Assembly (NCBI GenBank): GCA_025266875.1
Contig: JALLLT010000042.1
Location: 248,001 to 312,000, forward strand
Reading direction: 5' to 3'
Length of the DNA: 64,000 nt
Source: Fennellomyces sp. T-0311
Lineage: Eukaryota > Mucoromycota > Mucoromycetes > Mucorales > Lichtheimiaceae
Shown: positions 21,996-33,862 of the stretch, in pieces
Position numbering within the stretch: the first letter of the stretch is position 1
Layout: the number at the start of each line of letters is the position of its first letter
Program-made: the position numbers and the translations under genes
The notes under the pieces: generated by a model
The model's database searches: none
What the model was told of the DNA's origin: nothing
What the model saw: the letters and a program-made list of their open reading frames with translations, nothing else

Positions 21996-23213
21996 TTATG
22001 GACAATACAAACCATTGTTCATCTTAACTATTTTTACCAGTTTTTGATCAGAAGCAACGTTAATGCTTGAATCAACAAGTGCTTTCAATGATTTGGCGCT
22101 TCTTTCGTTTAGTTCACCAGGTGCGATAGCTTGGGGGGTTCCAAAATCGTATCCCAAGAGATCAACACCTTTTTGAGTATCGCGATATCCATATTTCTCG
22201 TTATTCTGGGCGTCATGATACTTCATGCGACGATAGCCACCCCATTTCAACCGCTGAACCTTTTTGCCTGTTGCTTGAACTAATGAATAGAAGTCGAGTT
22301 ATTGATAGGGTTCTATCCCAAAGCATTGGGTATAATGCGTTTCCCTAGCAACTCACAGTACTCTTCTCGAAAATATTCACCAATTTCACGCTTCCGTTTA
22401 TGATCCTCTCTGTCAGACACAGCTGGCACCTCTTGCGCTCCCTGCGCTTCTCTCTCTCCATCCTGCTCTGTACCATAATGGTGAACAGTAGAGTTTATTA
22501 AATATCGCATATCCGAGTATATAAATCCATCAAGCCCTTTTTGTTGGTGCCTACCTTTGAATCCTATGAAAAAATGGTCATCATTTCGCCAGTAATAAAA
22601 CTTGTTGCACTTACCTTCACAGAGTTGTACGAACCTATCAACATCACCCATTTCGCGTAGTGCATATTGCGCGGCGTCTATATTTCTCCAATGTACTTAC
22701 CATGTTATTGAATACATTACATTACCTATGAACTTACCAGTAGTTGCTAAAGCCACTTCTGCATGGCGATCCTCGGGATTACGGGGAGATATCATTAAGC
22801 TGATATCACAGTCAAAGATCTCACCCATCATGTACACTTTGGAAATAATATCGCGTCTCCACGCTTCAATAATACTTCGTCGTTCAACAGTGCCGATGGG
22901 TGCCTGGTGCGATTGATCATTCAGTTCGTTGGTTCTTTCCTCTATGCGTTCAAGCTTTTCCTGAGAGAGAGCTTGGAACGCCTCGCTGATTTCCGCGTTA
23001 GTAGCACCTAGCCGAGGGTTGGACACGTTCACATTAGCACCATAGATTAAATAGAAAACATAAGTGGATATTGCATATTATGGGTCATTGGACCTGACAT
23101 TGTCGTTCGTCATCTGTGCCATTGAAGACGAGATGGGTGAAAAAGTTGTATTGACTAAGCTTTCTAGTACGCTTAGGTTTTCTGAGAGAGGCGGTCGTGG
23201 AAGACTGAGACAT
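21996..23213 (-). CDS. accessory protein gene of the KDZ element
   Basis: The predicted first exon lies inside the right inverted repeat: ATG at 23213, basic peptide with KPKRTRKLSQYNFF, ending CQ before a GTCCAA donor. The next exon continues YGANVNVSNPRLGATNAEIS and RIEERTNELNDQ, then IISKVYMMGEIFDCDISLMI and SPRNPEDRHAEVALATT; later exons give DAAQYALREMGDVDRFVQLC, a charged region with DHKRKREIGEYFREEYCELL, and MKWGGYRRMKYHDAQ...GVDLLGYDFGTPQAIAPGEL, with a stop at 21996. The N-terminus resembles the start of HMG/YABBY-like DNA-binding boxes, but only weakly; function unknown. In this copy the acceptor of intron 1 reads TTTAAT, whereas the left repeat has TTTAGT, so the gene may be mis-spliced. 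Confidence 0.65.
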
Positions 23214-23288
23214 TTAGGCTACAAAGTAGAAAATGAGAATGCTGGTTATTTAAGCGTGGTTACTAGAGCGAGCTAAGAGGGGAAATTT
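23025..23288 (-). repeat. right terminal inverted repeat of the KDZ element
   Basis: Reverse complement of the left repeat, with only a few differences. It contains the start codon and first exon of the accessory gene, so the promoter of that gene must lie in the outer part of the repeat or in flanking host DNA. The differences include the G-to-A change at the accessory gene's first acceptor. Confidence 0.9.
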
Positions 23289-23364
23289 GTGCGCGACTGT
23301 CGGACTGAAGCTATTTTTGAAGACTCGCGACGTCAACCAGAGCATACAACTCTGCTTTAACACA

Positions 23365-23927
23365 ATGTCAGATCGTGTAAGTTTTCTAGGGAAATTCATG
23401 AGTTGAGCGCTTTCGATTGCTCATTGTTATAATTAGGGAAACCGTGGTAATTACAGAGGACGTGGACGAGGTGGAAACAGTGGACGTGGTGGAGGCCGTG
23501 GTGGCCATCACGGAGGCCAACACACAGACAAACCAAAGAAGGAATCGATCCTTGATCTATCAAAGTATATGGAAAAGAAAGTACGTGTACGATTTAATGG
23601 CGGTCGCGAAGGTATGTTATTTACTTTATAATGAAAAATGAATGGCATGGGTTGAAACGCTTCGATTAGTTGTTGGCAAGCTCATGGGATACGATCCTTT
23701 ACTGAATCTGGTACTTGACGAAACGGTGGAATACCTTAAAGGTAAGTGCGTTGGATGCTTCCTGTGGTGGCGTGGGCTAAGAACATGGTCCAATAGATCC
23801 AGATACAGACTATGTCACAGAAAAGACCAGAGACCTTGGCCTCGCTGTGCTTCGAGGCACAGCGGTGATCTTGATATCGCCATTCGATGGCAGTGAAGAG
23901 ATTGAAAACCCTTTCGTCACGCAGTAA
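23365..23927 (+). CDS. LSM7: U6 snRNA-associated Sm-like protein LSm7
   Basis: Four exons (23365-23376, 23437-23611, 23670-23741, 23797-23927) give 129 residues. LSm7 is a subunit of the LSm2-8 ring on U6 snRNA in the nucleus and of the LSm1-7 ring in cytoplasmic decapping. An RGG-rich N-terminal extension (NYRGRGRGGNSGRGGGRGG) precedes the Sm fold: Sm1 with ESILDLSKYMEKKVRVRFNG and MGYDPLLNLVLDE, Sm2 with RDLGLAVLRGTAVILISP. The first exon has only four codons (MSDR). The RGG extension is longer than in yeast LSm7 but is common in fungi. The gene converges with the ceramidase; the stop codons are about 95 bp apart. Its upstream region is cut short by the KDZ element. Confidence 0.96.
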
Positions 23928-24021
23928 AAAAAAACACACACACACACACAAATATCCATTCCACACATGTTACGAACGAATATAGTTTTATGTACATCAT
24001 GAAAGTCTATTTTTTTTACAT
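23928..24021. repeat. short intergenic spacer with an (AC)n run
   Basis: An (AC)n microsatellite at about 23935-23949 lies between the convergent LSM7 and ceramidase stop codons, so it is probably within the 3' untranslated regions. Confidence 0.7.
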
Positions 24022-26967
24022 TCATTTATGATATCTCATGAAAGGATGCATGAGTCGAAACTTGGATGATGAGCCATAGCAACTATGGCTTTGCGAATAG
24101 CAACAGTAATAATCTTCTTCGTCAAGACGGCCTTCGACGTTGAATTCGCTGGAATATCCGTGGTGAAGAACGATTTTTCTGAAAGCGGGATGGTCAGAGT
24201 TTGAGTTATCATGTATGATGATGGGATGGATTTCAAAATACCTGGACAGGAATTCTTTGTGATGGCCAAAGTATCCTAAGCGATAAGTTCCAGCTGTGGA
24301 GAGAAAAACTGTTAGCACACAATACGATTAGGACTATACCCGGTTTTACCTGGAGTATCTCGTCCAATATCCCACTCCACCGTAGCTTCGGATTGTCCCA
24401 ACAATCGATTGGTATATCGCCAGCGAAATCTATTTCATTGATGAGAACCATTGGATTCCAAAAGCGCTACATTTTTTTTCTTTGTTACCTGGTATCATAA
24501 TCGTGATCGTTGCGCACCACTTGCCAATCACCATTCGAAAGTTTTCGTTCGACAGTCAAGAAGGATTCTTCGAGCTTGACATCATGTCTCGGATTTCCCG
24601 CAACAAATGTTGCCGAGACTGTTGTGCCACTCATACCATACAATGTAGCGATTGTTCGCTCACGCTGTGTCGCTTTAATATCCCGAATTACTTCACCAAA
24701 CTTTTTGCCGATCTTGGGACGGTCTGGCCAAGCGCCAGGGACAAGACTTATCGCCTTGTTGGTAAGATCAGGCAGAATTTCGGATTCACCCGCAGGTTTA
24801 CCCAATGCGATCGAAGCGGCAAGTTCTTCGAACACCTGGATATATGCTGCAAGAGTATACGGGCCGTACGCAGTCTATCACAGATTGTAAGTCGAGTATC
24901 TCAATATATATATATATATATATATCCAGTGACATACCGCTCCTCCTTCGAAACGCTGCATCTGATACTCTTCATATGTCGTGACATAGGACTGATGAAA
25001 CAAATGTGTCAGTCGACAGCTCATCTGATGATGGGAAGGAACCGAAACTTACTGCATATCCATTGGCAGGACCAGAAAGAACGACTGTTGTTTCATTATT
25101 GCCTGTTCCCAGTTCTATGAGCTTCTCTTTGATGGCCTTGCGGAGGCGTCGTCCACTCATTGTAGTGAATTCGGCAGGAACTGCGGCTATATAAAAGTTG
25201 CCGATTCTAAATAGCTGGACATCTAGGATATGCGGTTGCCAAATGTACGGAAACCTCATTTCACCAGTATCCAGTAGCACTATCGCTGGTATTTAGCGCA
25301 TCATGAGATATGAAAGTAACTTGCTGTTCTTACCAGCCTTTGGTGCCTGGCATTCGACCTGATATTTGCTGGGTCGCTTTACAATGTTCTTGAGCAAATC
25401 CCAGAATAAGGTGCCGTGCGTCATGTTCTACAATATAAAGTTGGAATATGCATTATATGCGTTAACATTGCATATGCATACCTGATAGATACCATCAATG
25501 GCAGGATTATCTGTAGTTCCAGCAGCTGCCATTGTGTTTTCATATGTTAGATCATCTATAAACAATTAAAGCCAAAGCTTTCAAAATTACCAAATCCATA
25601 ACCCTATCAGCATAACAAACAAACGTAAGCATATGGCTAAATATTCCCCATCAATTGACCACTTACCATTGCAGCAGGGCACGGGGTACCATGCGTTCCA
25701 TCCACCTTGACTATTTCCGCCTTAGTGATATCCCAGTACTTTTGTCGAAAATCAACCGGTCCATCAAGTCTCTGTGTAGCCTCCTTGAACAACTTGATAG
25801 CCATATCTGCTTGATTCTGTCCAATGATACGGTTCGATTCATAGTCACTGATATGCCAACCGGGACCTCTGCATTACTCTGGTCATTAGATCTTTTACTC
25901 TTGGAATCAAATAAAGTCACTTGCCTTCCAAAACACTTTGATGATCCAGGACACTTTGTATCCCGCGATCCATCACATGGAATTTCAGTTCCTAAGCAAT
26001 AGGCACCCATTGTATTGGGGCTAACATCTCCTTCATTGGCTTGCGCAAAACCGGCAACAAACGGGCCCTTGCCAGCAAGTTCGTCTGGCCCATTAAAGTG
26101 GTGTTCCGCTGCATACGCTGCATATCCCTTATTATCACCGTTTACCAATCGATTCGTACTATTGACTGATACCCCGTGGACCGCAAACCTTAAATTCTGT
26201 TAGACATGTTTAAAAAATCGAGTGGGGTATTTTTTTTTAGTTATACCAGTTGACAAATCCCAGTTCCTTGTGACCCGCGTGAAACCCGAGCAAAGTCATT
26301 GTCTTGTCAACGTCATACTTGTAAAGTGCACGTTCTTCCGACGGATTGAGCAAATATGCTGCAGGTGATCGATTGATATTCGTATCCAATAATTCTCCTT
26401 CGTTCAAAGTAATATAGCCATCTTGGAGACGTTCGTGTGCTTGGACAATGGCTCGGACAATACCGTCGATCATGGGCCGCGTGGTTTCTTCGATCCAGCC
26501 TTTCACGGAAATTTCAAACAGCGCTGTACAGAAAGAGAGAGGTCAGGAACCGCCTCTTCCCCCCCCCCAAAAAAAAAAGAAATAAATTCGTTACCATATT
26601 GAAGGTATCCACCCATACTGCTATGTGTATGTGTGCTCGATAACATGACATTTTCGGTCGTGTAGACATCGTCACCGTATAGTTCTTGCAAGCGTTCCAC
26701 AACCCGTTTCTTTATGATATCGCCCATCGATTGTGTATCGGTATTAACAAAGACAACACGCTTGTGCGACGCAGGATCATGAACGATATATGCCCGTGCG
26801 TAGATGCGTTGAAGCAAACCCTGCCCAACTTGACTCCACTCTGCATATCCCATAAATGTGATTTCAGAAATAGGTCCAGTCATATCACCCATGCCAGTGC
26901 CTATTTGGTAACTGGCTACACATAATAAAAGTGTCGAAAGCAATGCGATCATTGTCCAGCGAGTCAT
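24022..26967 (-). CDS. neutral ceramidase
   Basis: Secreted or membrane-anchored amidase that splits ceramide into sphingosine and fatty acid. The start chosen, 26967, gives a clear signal peptide (MTRWTMIALLSTLLLCVASY); an in-frame ATG at 27276 would add 103 residues with no known domain. Landmarks: GMGDMTGPISEITFMGYAEW; zinc-ligand region NVMLSSTHTHSSMGGYLQY; GWIEETTRPMIDGIVRAIVQ; nucleophile region HGVSVNSTNRLVNGDNKGYA with the catalytic serine; GRGPGWHISDYESNRIIGQN; AVPAEFTTMSGRRLRKAI; LSGPANGYAVSYVTTYEEY; and the C-terminal Ig-like domain with TVEWDIGRDTPAGTYRLGYF and YSSEFNV. About ten introns of 45-110 bp interrupt it. The last exon boundaries near 24240-24022 are uncertain. The (TA)n run near 24910 falls in an intron. 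Confidence 0.93.
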
Positions 26968-29848
26968 CGTTGCATTCAAAAAGTTTGGGGAAGCGGAACA
27001 AGAGGTGAAAAATAACGGGAATATCTTCCGTAGAGCTAAAGAGAGTGCAATACCCCCCAACATGCCCCTGATTAGCGCAACTTTTTTTTCCTTGTTCTCG
27101 TGAACAGCTCTTTTTTTCAGTGGGCTTTGTTCGATAACGTAAGTTTCACTTTTTTTTTGCCAAGGATTATACATGTCTGTGCCCCTCAATTGGTTACCAC
27201 GGTAGTCATTCAATGGGCATTTCCCTGAAAGGAAATCAGCGACACTTGCCGACATATTGTATGGATGAGGCAGCATGAAACTGTGGTTACGAGCCTTCGC
27301 TCGCGACTACGAAGTACGTACACTGACGTCATGGAAAAAGTTCGCATCGACTAGTAACAACATGATGTCTATCGCATTTGCTAGAGTGGCGTATGTATGA
27401 TGTCAGCTGTGTGTGCTACGCAAAGCCTTGGCGATCCTGTCAATTTTGGTACGTATACTGTTCTCTCCACATTATTTGAAACAAATTCTGATCGAGATGT
27501 TTTATTCGGGACAGCTCTGGCAAAGACCGCATGTTTCAGATCAAAAAATTACGTCCTGTCAGCTACGTTAGGTGGGCTATGCTTTAATGAGAATTTGCGC
27601 TGGGTTTATAAATAACAATCACATATCATGTTCTACTGAATTGGTCGTTATAGTAACCGTTGACGGTTGACTGACAAAGTTGCCAATGTAATATGTAGCA
27701 CACGCCTTTTTCCTTTGCATGAACGTTACTTATTCTCCATCTAGTTTGGTTGCATATATATCCCTTTCCGTTCCCTTTATACGTACACTTGTTTGAAATG
27801 GTTATATGGGTAGATGTACCGAAAAACGGCAGTTTCGTAGTCGGGTTGGATGCATCAGAAACTGACAACGTCGATTCCCACGGTTTCACAACATTTTACA
27901 GTGATCCCAGTTTGAAAGCTGCTCGTATCATAAAAGCTAGTGTCATAGATCAAAATTTTTTGGTATAGAATCGTACGCCACATGCTGTTTCCTAACAGTT
28001 GAGATATCAGTAATTATAGTTGCAAATATCCGAGTATCAAAGGCGGTTCAAAAATACCGTTCTAATGCTAGCTTATAGAGCCTTCCTGTAGTTGCCACAA
28101 AGGACTCCTTTGCACGATTGAATGTTAGTTCTTCATTTGACGGTTGAACAATTTATCCGATGTCGCATTTGGTAATCCCAACGAAAGATGCAGAACGCGC
28201 TTACTCCTACCCCATATTTTTGGATAGTCTGGAACTCTTTGATCACGCATTGATACTGGGGGCCATCGGGTGATGACTCAATATTATTATTTGCTTTTAA
28301 GAGGTCAATGAAACCCGAACGGGCGGCGTGTTACAAATTTCATAACCAAATGTCGCCATACCGAGTACTGTTTGAGCCATCGGGTCGTCATCAGACGATC
28401 GTTGTGAAAAAAGCGGCAGCTGTTTCACTTTTTTCCATTAGTATTACTAGTATATATTCCATGGTGACAAATCCAAGTATATCAAAGCAGCCTTCTTGCA
28501 AGTGGATGATCACTCTGAAAAAACGGCAATCGATTTATGATCAGACAAATTAAAAACACGTAGGAATAGGCTTCTTTTTTTCTGTAGTACTCGCTCTATA
28601 CCGGTTTTAATGATCCGGATGATCCGATACAGCAGTACGCAATTCATTGTGCAAAGAGAAACAGATGGTTACTGAAATACATCATGACTATGTCCTATCC
28701 GATGCATCGATGCCGAGAGGTGAAACACCATATGGATGATGTACCGTTCAAGAGAGATCCCCACTCGATCGCTTTGCAGGAACAACAGGGAAGACACGTA
28801 GCAACACGCCAACGTGGTATTTCCTTTTTAGCAGAATTGAAAGAAAATGACTGCTCGCGCTCTCATCGATAACGTGGTGCTGCTGCGGGGACCTTCGGTC
28901 GCTATATAATTAGACCACAATCGTTAATGAGTAAAGCAAGATCCATCGGACCCAATTTTGATAAAGTTTATCGAAAAACGGTGATGCGCGGACAAAAGGA
29001 TTGTCAATAACGCTATGCTGTTTATGTATACATTTAACAAAGAAATGAATAAAAGTTGCGTGATTGACTTTGGAGATGGAAAGTCGAGAAAGAAGGGCAA
29101 CGATAGGATCGAGCATTCAAGGAGAGTGCATCGGCTGTAAGGGTTATAGCTTCTTTTGCAACAGAGACGATCCATCTCGTTTGGCAAGGGAAATGCGTAC
29201 TAGGACGCCATATTGCATGACTCTCAAACACTGATCACTGATGCACGTGGATATTCATGTTGATTAAATGCTGCAGGGACTACTGTGTAAGAGTTCTTCT
29301 CCACGCATTTTCTCTCTAGCATAACACTGAAACATGTAGTACAACCCAAGTTGTATACGGGGACCAGGTACCCCTTGTCAAATAACCCTTTATTTTAATA
29401 TATTACCGCAACATCCATTGTCTTTAGAATCGGCCACTCCATATGAACCAACCTGGATCTTTCATCGATCGCCAAGAAAAAAAGCTTCCATCTGGGAATG
29501 AGCTCTGATTCCCCGAGTTAGGAGAAGACGGAAGGGAGATCACAATGTCAAACGTTACAGATTAACAAAAAAAAAGTTGTTTAAACTAAAAGTGGCAGTA
29601 AAGTGGGTTAGCAAAGGGCGGGAAAAAAGATCACGCCATCACACTTGCAATAATAAGAAAAAAAAAGTGCACGGTCGTTGATGGCGATTGTGGGGTATCT
29701 AAAGAGAGTTCAGCTGCGGGTGCTGAAAGTGCCCACATAACGCCATTTTGCTTATCAGATCGATTCAATTTCGAACTCGGAAAACAAAAAGACTGGAAAA
29801 AAGGTACGGACCGATCTGGTGCAACTTTTTCTTCTTCTTTTCTTCACC
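26968..29848. other. intergenic region; ceramidase promoter, otherwise unassigned
   Basis: The first 309 bp are open in the ceramidase frame and could be a 5' exon extension. A 72-codon frame at 27750-27968 (core WVDVPKNGSFVVGL, ETDNVDSHGFTTFY) is protein-like but not recognised. The rest shows small frames only. The right end contains the MMT1 promoter. Confidence 0.4.
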
Positions 29849-31583
29849 ATGACAACACGGTTGTTACTCGCCACGCCCTCGAAGCATATTTATCGGTGCT
29901 ATTATCAGCAAACATCCAAGTACTATACTACCACGCTCCTTAAGCAGCAATCGTTGTTGCTGTCTTCACAACAACAGCCATCGGTCCGGGCACGTCGCCA
30001 TCATGGGACTCACAGTCATAACCATATCCACGCCGATATTGCAACCACCTTTGAATATTCAGGTACTTGTTTTTAGTGCTTACTCGGCCGGATAAACTAT
30101 AACCGACCTTTTTTTTTTGTCATTATAGGAAAGAAAGGTGTTCGAATAACGATGATTGGGTTGGCTTCGAATGTTGGATTGACGGTGACAAAGGGATTGG
30201 CAGGATGGTAAAATTGGAAAACAAGACGGTTGCTTTTTGCGGTTCGAAGCGACTCATTGGCCTTTCATTTTTTTTTCCAAGGTTCATGAACTCTGCTGCC
30301 CTCTTAGCGGATGCAGCACATTCGGCTAGCGGTAAGTGTTCCATAAAAAGAAATTTCCCAGGGTATTTATCAAATGGCGCAATACATAGATCTCCTAAGT
30401 GATTTCGTTACCTTGTACACGTTCAAGATGTCTCGACGGATGCCGGATCAAAAGTACCCATACGGTTACGGTAATACAAACAAAAAAAAAAGAGATCGGG
30501 GAGGAATCAAGCATGTGAAATTGAGAGAGGGGAAGGACTCTATAGAGGGCTATGTAAAAGGGAAAAACTAAGACAAAGAGGTTTTATCAAGGCAAATTTG
30601 AGACGGTCGGTTCATTGGCCATTTCGTCTCTCCTGATCGCGGGCGCAATCGGTATCGGAGTCCACTCGTTCGATCTATTACAAATAACGCTGAACAATGC
30701 ATCGTCCATACACGTCACTCAGGCAGTCCAGGAAACGGCACCGGTAGTATTAGATGCACAACAACAAGTTGTGGAGAAACCTGCCACGGGAGCGGCGGCG
30801 TTTGCGGCCATACCGTCGATTCTACATGACCATGCTTCTCACAGCAGTGAATTGAATCCCAATGCGGCTTGGATTGCGTTGAGCAGTGTGTTGGTGAAGG
30901 AATGGCTGTACCGGGCAAGTAAGTGTGTTTGGGATGACGGATGAAAAAGAATGTATGTGATAATTAAACGAGTCATGGGAACAGCACTCAAAATTGGTCG
31001 AAGCGAGCGGAGTGAAGTATTGGTTGCAAATGCTTGGTAAGATAGAATCGGTTTGGAGTTATTCACCTTCTAAACTAAAGGTTTTCTAAAAAAAACAGGC
31101 ATCATCGATCAGACGCATTGTCAAGTGGCGTGGCTATGATTGCGATTGGTGGCAGTTATGCAGGCATCAGTGTGCTGGATCCATTAGGTGGTTTGTTGGT
31201 AGCGGGCATGATTATGAAGAGTTCGGTCGAAATAGCTTTGTCTTCGCTACGAGAGTTGACGGATAGAGGCATCGATGTATCCGAACTCGATAAGATAAGG
31301 CGCATTATGGCCCAGATGAAGGTATATTTCGAAAATAGCTATAATTCCATGCGTCACTCACTGGGAGAACGGATAGGCAACCGAACCCAATTTGCTTGAC
31401 TTTCATTCAATAAGAGGTCGCAAGCTGGGTCCTTTTTATCATGTAGACATGGCCTTGAAGGTGAATCCGCTGTTAAACGTCCAGGACGCGCGTCGACTGG
31501 AACAGCGGGTCCGATCCGCGGTTCAACGCGATTGTGAACAAGTACAGCAAATGATCGTACGCTTGGAAACCCCATCCCTGTAA
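29849..31583 (+). CDS. MMT1: mitochondrial cation diffusion facilitator, Mmt1/Mmt2 type
   Basis: Eight exons (29849-30062, 30129-30207, 30282-30331, 30390-30470, 30592-30918, 30985-31036, 31099-31321, 31377-31583) give about 410 residues. The family exports iron or related divalent cations from mitochondria. The N-terminus is rich in Arg, Ser and Thr with few acids, like a mitochondrial presequence, and is followed by a His-rich stretch (HHGTHSHNHIH). The cation-efflux signature is NSAALLADAAHSASDLLSDF, with the metal-site His and Asp residues, then MPDQKYPYGYGKFETVGSLA. A second metal site is HHRSDALSSGVAMIAIGG. The C-terminal domain has FHSIRGRKLGPFYHVDMALK. Five or six membrane segments are expected. 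The ATG at 29849 is the first in frame. The 2OG oxygenase gene follows 230 bp downstream on the same strand. Confidence 0.92.
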
Positions 31584-31812
31584 TCTCATACGCCCTTTTT
31601 TTTTTATCTCTCTCCCACTATGTCACTTATCCTGTTGTTATCTTTTTTTTTCTATGTACTTTTATGATAAACTCGTGATTTTTTTTGTCTTGGAAGAAGC
31701 ATCAACGTTAACCCGAAAATACCGAAGCGGGGATTCATGCTATAAGAAGAAGCAGATGATCTGATGGTTTTTTGTCCTTCGAGCTTTTCTTTAACCCATT
31801 GGCAGCTGTATT

Positions 31813-33066
31813 ATGATTCGCGAAATCCCGGTCATTGACTTTGGCAACTTTGACTCTAACCCAAAGGAGGTTGCACAAAAGGTGCTGGATGCATGCAAGA
31901 CCATTGGCTTTTTCTACATTGTGAACCATGGACTGCCCAAAGAACAAATTGACCATTCGTTTGAGCTGGTGATGAGCAACAAAAAAAGTGAGAGAAAGAG
32001 TGAATGGCTAATGTCTATTTTTAGGCAAAGGCGTTTTTTGATTTGCCTAGTGACGAAAAGCGCAAGTATCTGATCCAAGCGGATAACCATGGTTACTCTG
32101 AACTTTACAGTGAAACGTAAGCTAAGGAGTAGTATTTATGCATGAATTGACAATCAACTGACTTTTATACTTTATTCTAGGCTGGATCCCGAAAACCAAC
32201 GACAAGGAGACCATAAGGAGTAAGGGATGGAACGGTCAGAAAAAGAGGGCTATTCTGCTTAACAATCTAAAACCACTAGAGGTTTCAACTTTCGGAACTT
32301 TGTGAATGGCAAGGCGCATGCCCCACTGCCGCCTGTCTTTGAGAAAGAGCAGGCGTTTGTGGAAGGATTCTCTCGCGTAAGTTGCTGTTGTATATAAAAT
32401 AATACAATGAAAAAAAATGGACTCAATGATGTGATATGCAGGCATGTCATGCGACGGCCATGCGTATTCTGCAAGCATTTGCAATTGCGCTGGAGGTCAG
32501 CCATATTTTTTTTTTACCACGGTTTTTTTAAGCTGAATAGTGTGAAATTGTAGATTCCGGAAGAGGAAGGCGGAGCCAATTGGTTTGCGGACCGGCATAC
32601 TTACGACAGCGAATCCGGCGAAATTCTTCGTTATCTGAAATACCCACGGGGAGGAGCTTCATCTTACGGAGAGGCCGTGAGAGCCGGTGCGCATAGTGAC
32701 TATGGCAGCATCACGCTGTTGTTCCAAAAAGATGTGCCGGGTCTGGAGGTCCAGGCCAGCCGCACCGAATGGATCTCAGCGCCTTTGATCCAGGACTCGA
32801 TCCTGGTCAACGTGGGTGATCAGATGGAGTTCTGGACAAATGGTTTGTTCAAGTCAACGCTTCATCGAGTCACGTTCTTGCCCGAACATGCTCATCTGGA
32901 TCGATACTCGTTGCCGTTCTTTGTTCATCCCGAGGACGCGACGTTGCTATCGCCTATTCCAAGCAGAATCGTCCCCGCCACGGGCTCGAAGGAAAAGGAA
33001 ATTATTTCGGCTGGGGAGCATTTGAGAAGACGACTGGACGCCACTTACACGTACGAAAAGGCTTAG
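31813..33066 (+). CDS. 2-oxoglutarate/Fe(II)-dependent dioxygenase
   Basis: Six exons give about 315-330 residues of the isopenicillin-N-synthase-like family, which oxidises small organic substrates with Fe(II) and 2-oxoglutarate. The N-terminal DIOX_N part reads IPVIDFGNF, VLDACKTIGFFYIVNHGLP and AFFDLPSDEKRKYL. The catalytic core has RAGAHSDYGSITLLFQ (HxD), TLHRVTF (distal iron His) and DRYSLPFFVHP (RxS binding 2-oxoglutarate). All metal and cosubstrate residues are present. Exon 1 best ends at 31967 (GAGCTG before GTGATG), which joins in frame to 32025; using the GTGAGA at 31988 would shift the frame. The substrate cannot be deduced. The C-terminus is complete, with the stop at 33064-33066. 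Confidence 0.93.
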
Positions 33067-33362
33067 GTCAATCTGTTGTTATCATATGCGTGTTGTTCAT
33101 GACTCTGAAAAGTCCACATAAAAGATACCGAAAAGAAAGATGGGTTTTGTCATATGCATGTATTATTGTAATGCTTATATTAAAAAGAAAAATAAATATG
33201 TGGCGTAATGGGATATATGTACAAGTTTTTTTGTTTTGCTGATAGGAGTATATACGATGGATGTGATGATCCGATGATGTGAGGGGGTTTAGATACAAAT
33301 GGAGCTGATTACAAACAAGGAAATAAACAATGAAAGAAAAGGGGGGTCAGAGGTCTGGAACC

Positions 33363-33862
33363 TCACAACTGTGGCAAAGCGATGAGGCGTGCATGTAGAC
33401 TGGCGATAGCACCCGAGTACTGCGCGCCCAGCTTGATGGCGTCAGCCTTTGATAGCCGTGCTAATAAATCTTGAAATCGGTCGACGCATACTTCAAAGGC
33501 CTCAAGAGCGGTCTCGCGATCACCCTCAAAGTATATTGATCCTTGGGATTCGATAGCATATGCCAACTATAGAAAAAAAATGAAAGCACATGTCAATGCA
33601 AAAGTTTTTTTGGTGCAACAGAGAAAACAAAGAAATTTACCTCATCCTCAGCAAATTCATATGCTTGCACCAACTCGCTCAATTCTTCTTCATATGATAC
33701 GTAAGTTTGTTCGCTGCTTGTGGATGATCGTCGTCGAATACGCGAAAACCATCGTGGTGCTGAAAACGATTTGGCGTCGTGGTGGCAGCTGCAAGAGCAG
33801 TCGTGATCGTGATGATGATGCGATAAGTGTTTGAATAATCGAAGTGATGGCATTGTGAGCAT
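33363..33862 (-). CDS. small His-rich protein with a MIT-like helical domain
   Basis: Two exons (33862-33641 and 33566-33363) joined by a 74-bp GT-AG intron give 141 residues. The N-terminus is basic with a His/Cys cluster (HHHHDHDCSCSCHHD), which may bind metal. The C-terminal half is helical: LSELVQAYEFAEDE, then AYAIESQGSIYFEGDRETAL and AFEVCVDRFQDLLARL. The pattern (A-x3-E-x9-Y-x5-AL-x2-F) resembles a MIT or TPR-like three-helix unit, by inference. Both exons are open and the splice phase is consistent. Function unknown. Confidence 0.65.

Larger units (their letters stand above)
17582..23288 (-). mobile_element. KDZ (Kyakuja-Dileera-Zisupton) DNA transposon
   Basis: A 5.7-kb element bounded by near-identical inverted repeats (17582-17845 and 23025-23288) starting AAATTTCCCCTCTTAGCTCG. 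It carries a KDZ transposase gene and an accessory gene, both on the minus strand. All three presumed catalytic acidic residues of the transposase are present, and the exons remain open, so the copy is young or recently active. I see no clear target-site duplication (flanks TACTGCTG and GTGCGCGA), which may reflect end misplacement or later change. The right end lies 76 bp before the LSM7 start codon. Confidence 0.85.

Noticed and set aside
24482..25120. 212-codon plus-strand frame
   Set aside because: Antisense to well-matched ceramidase exons.
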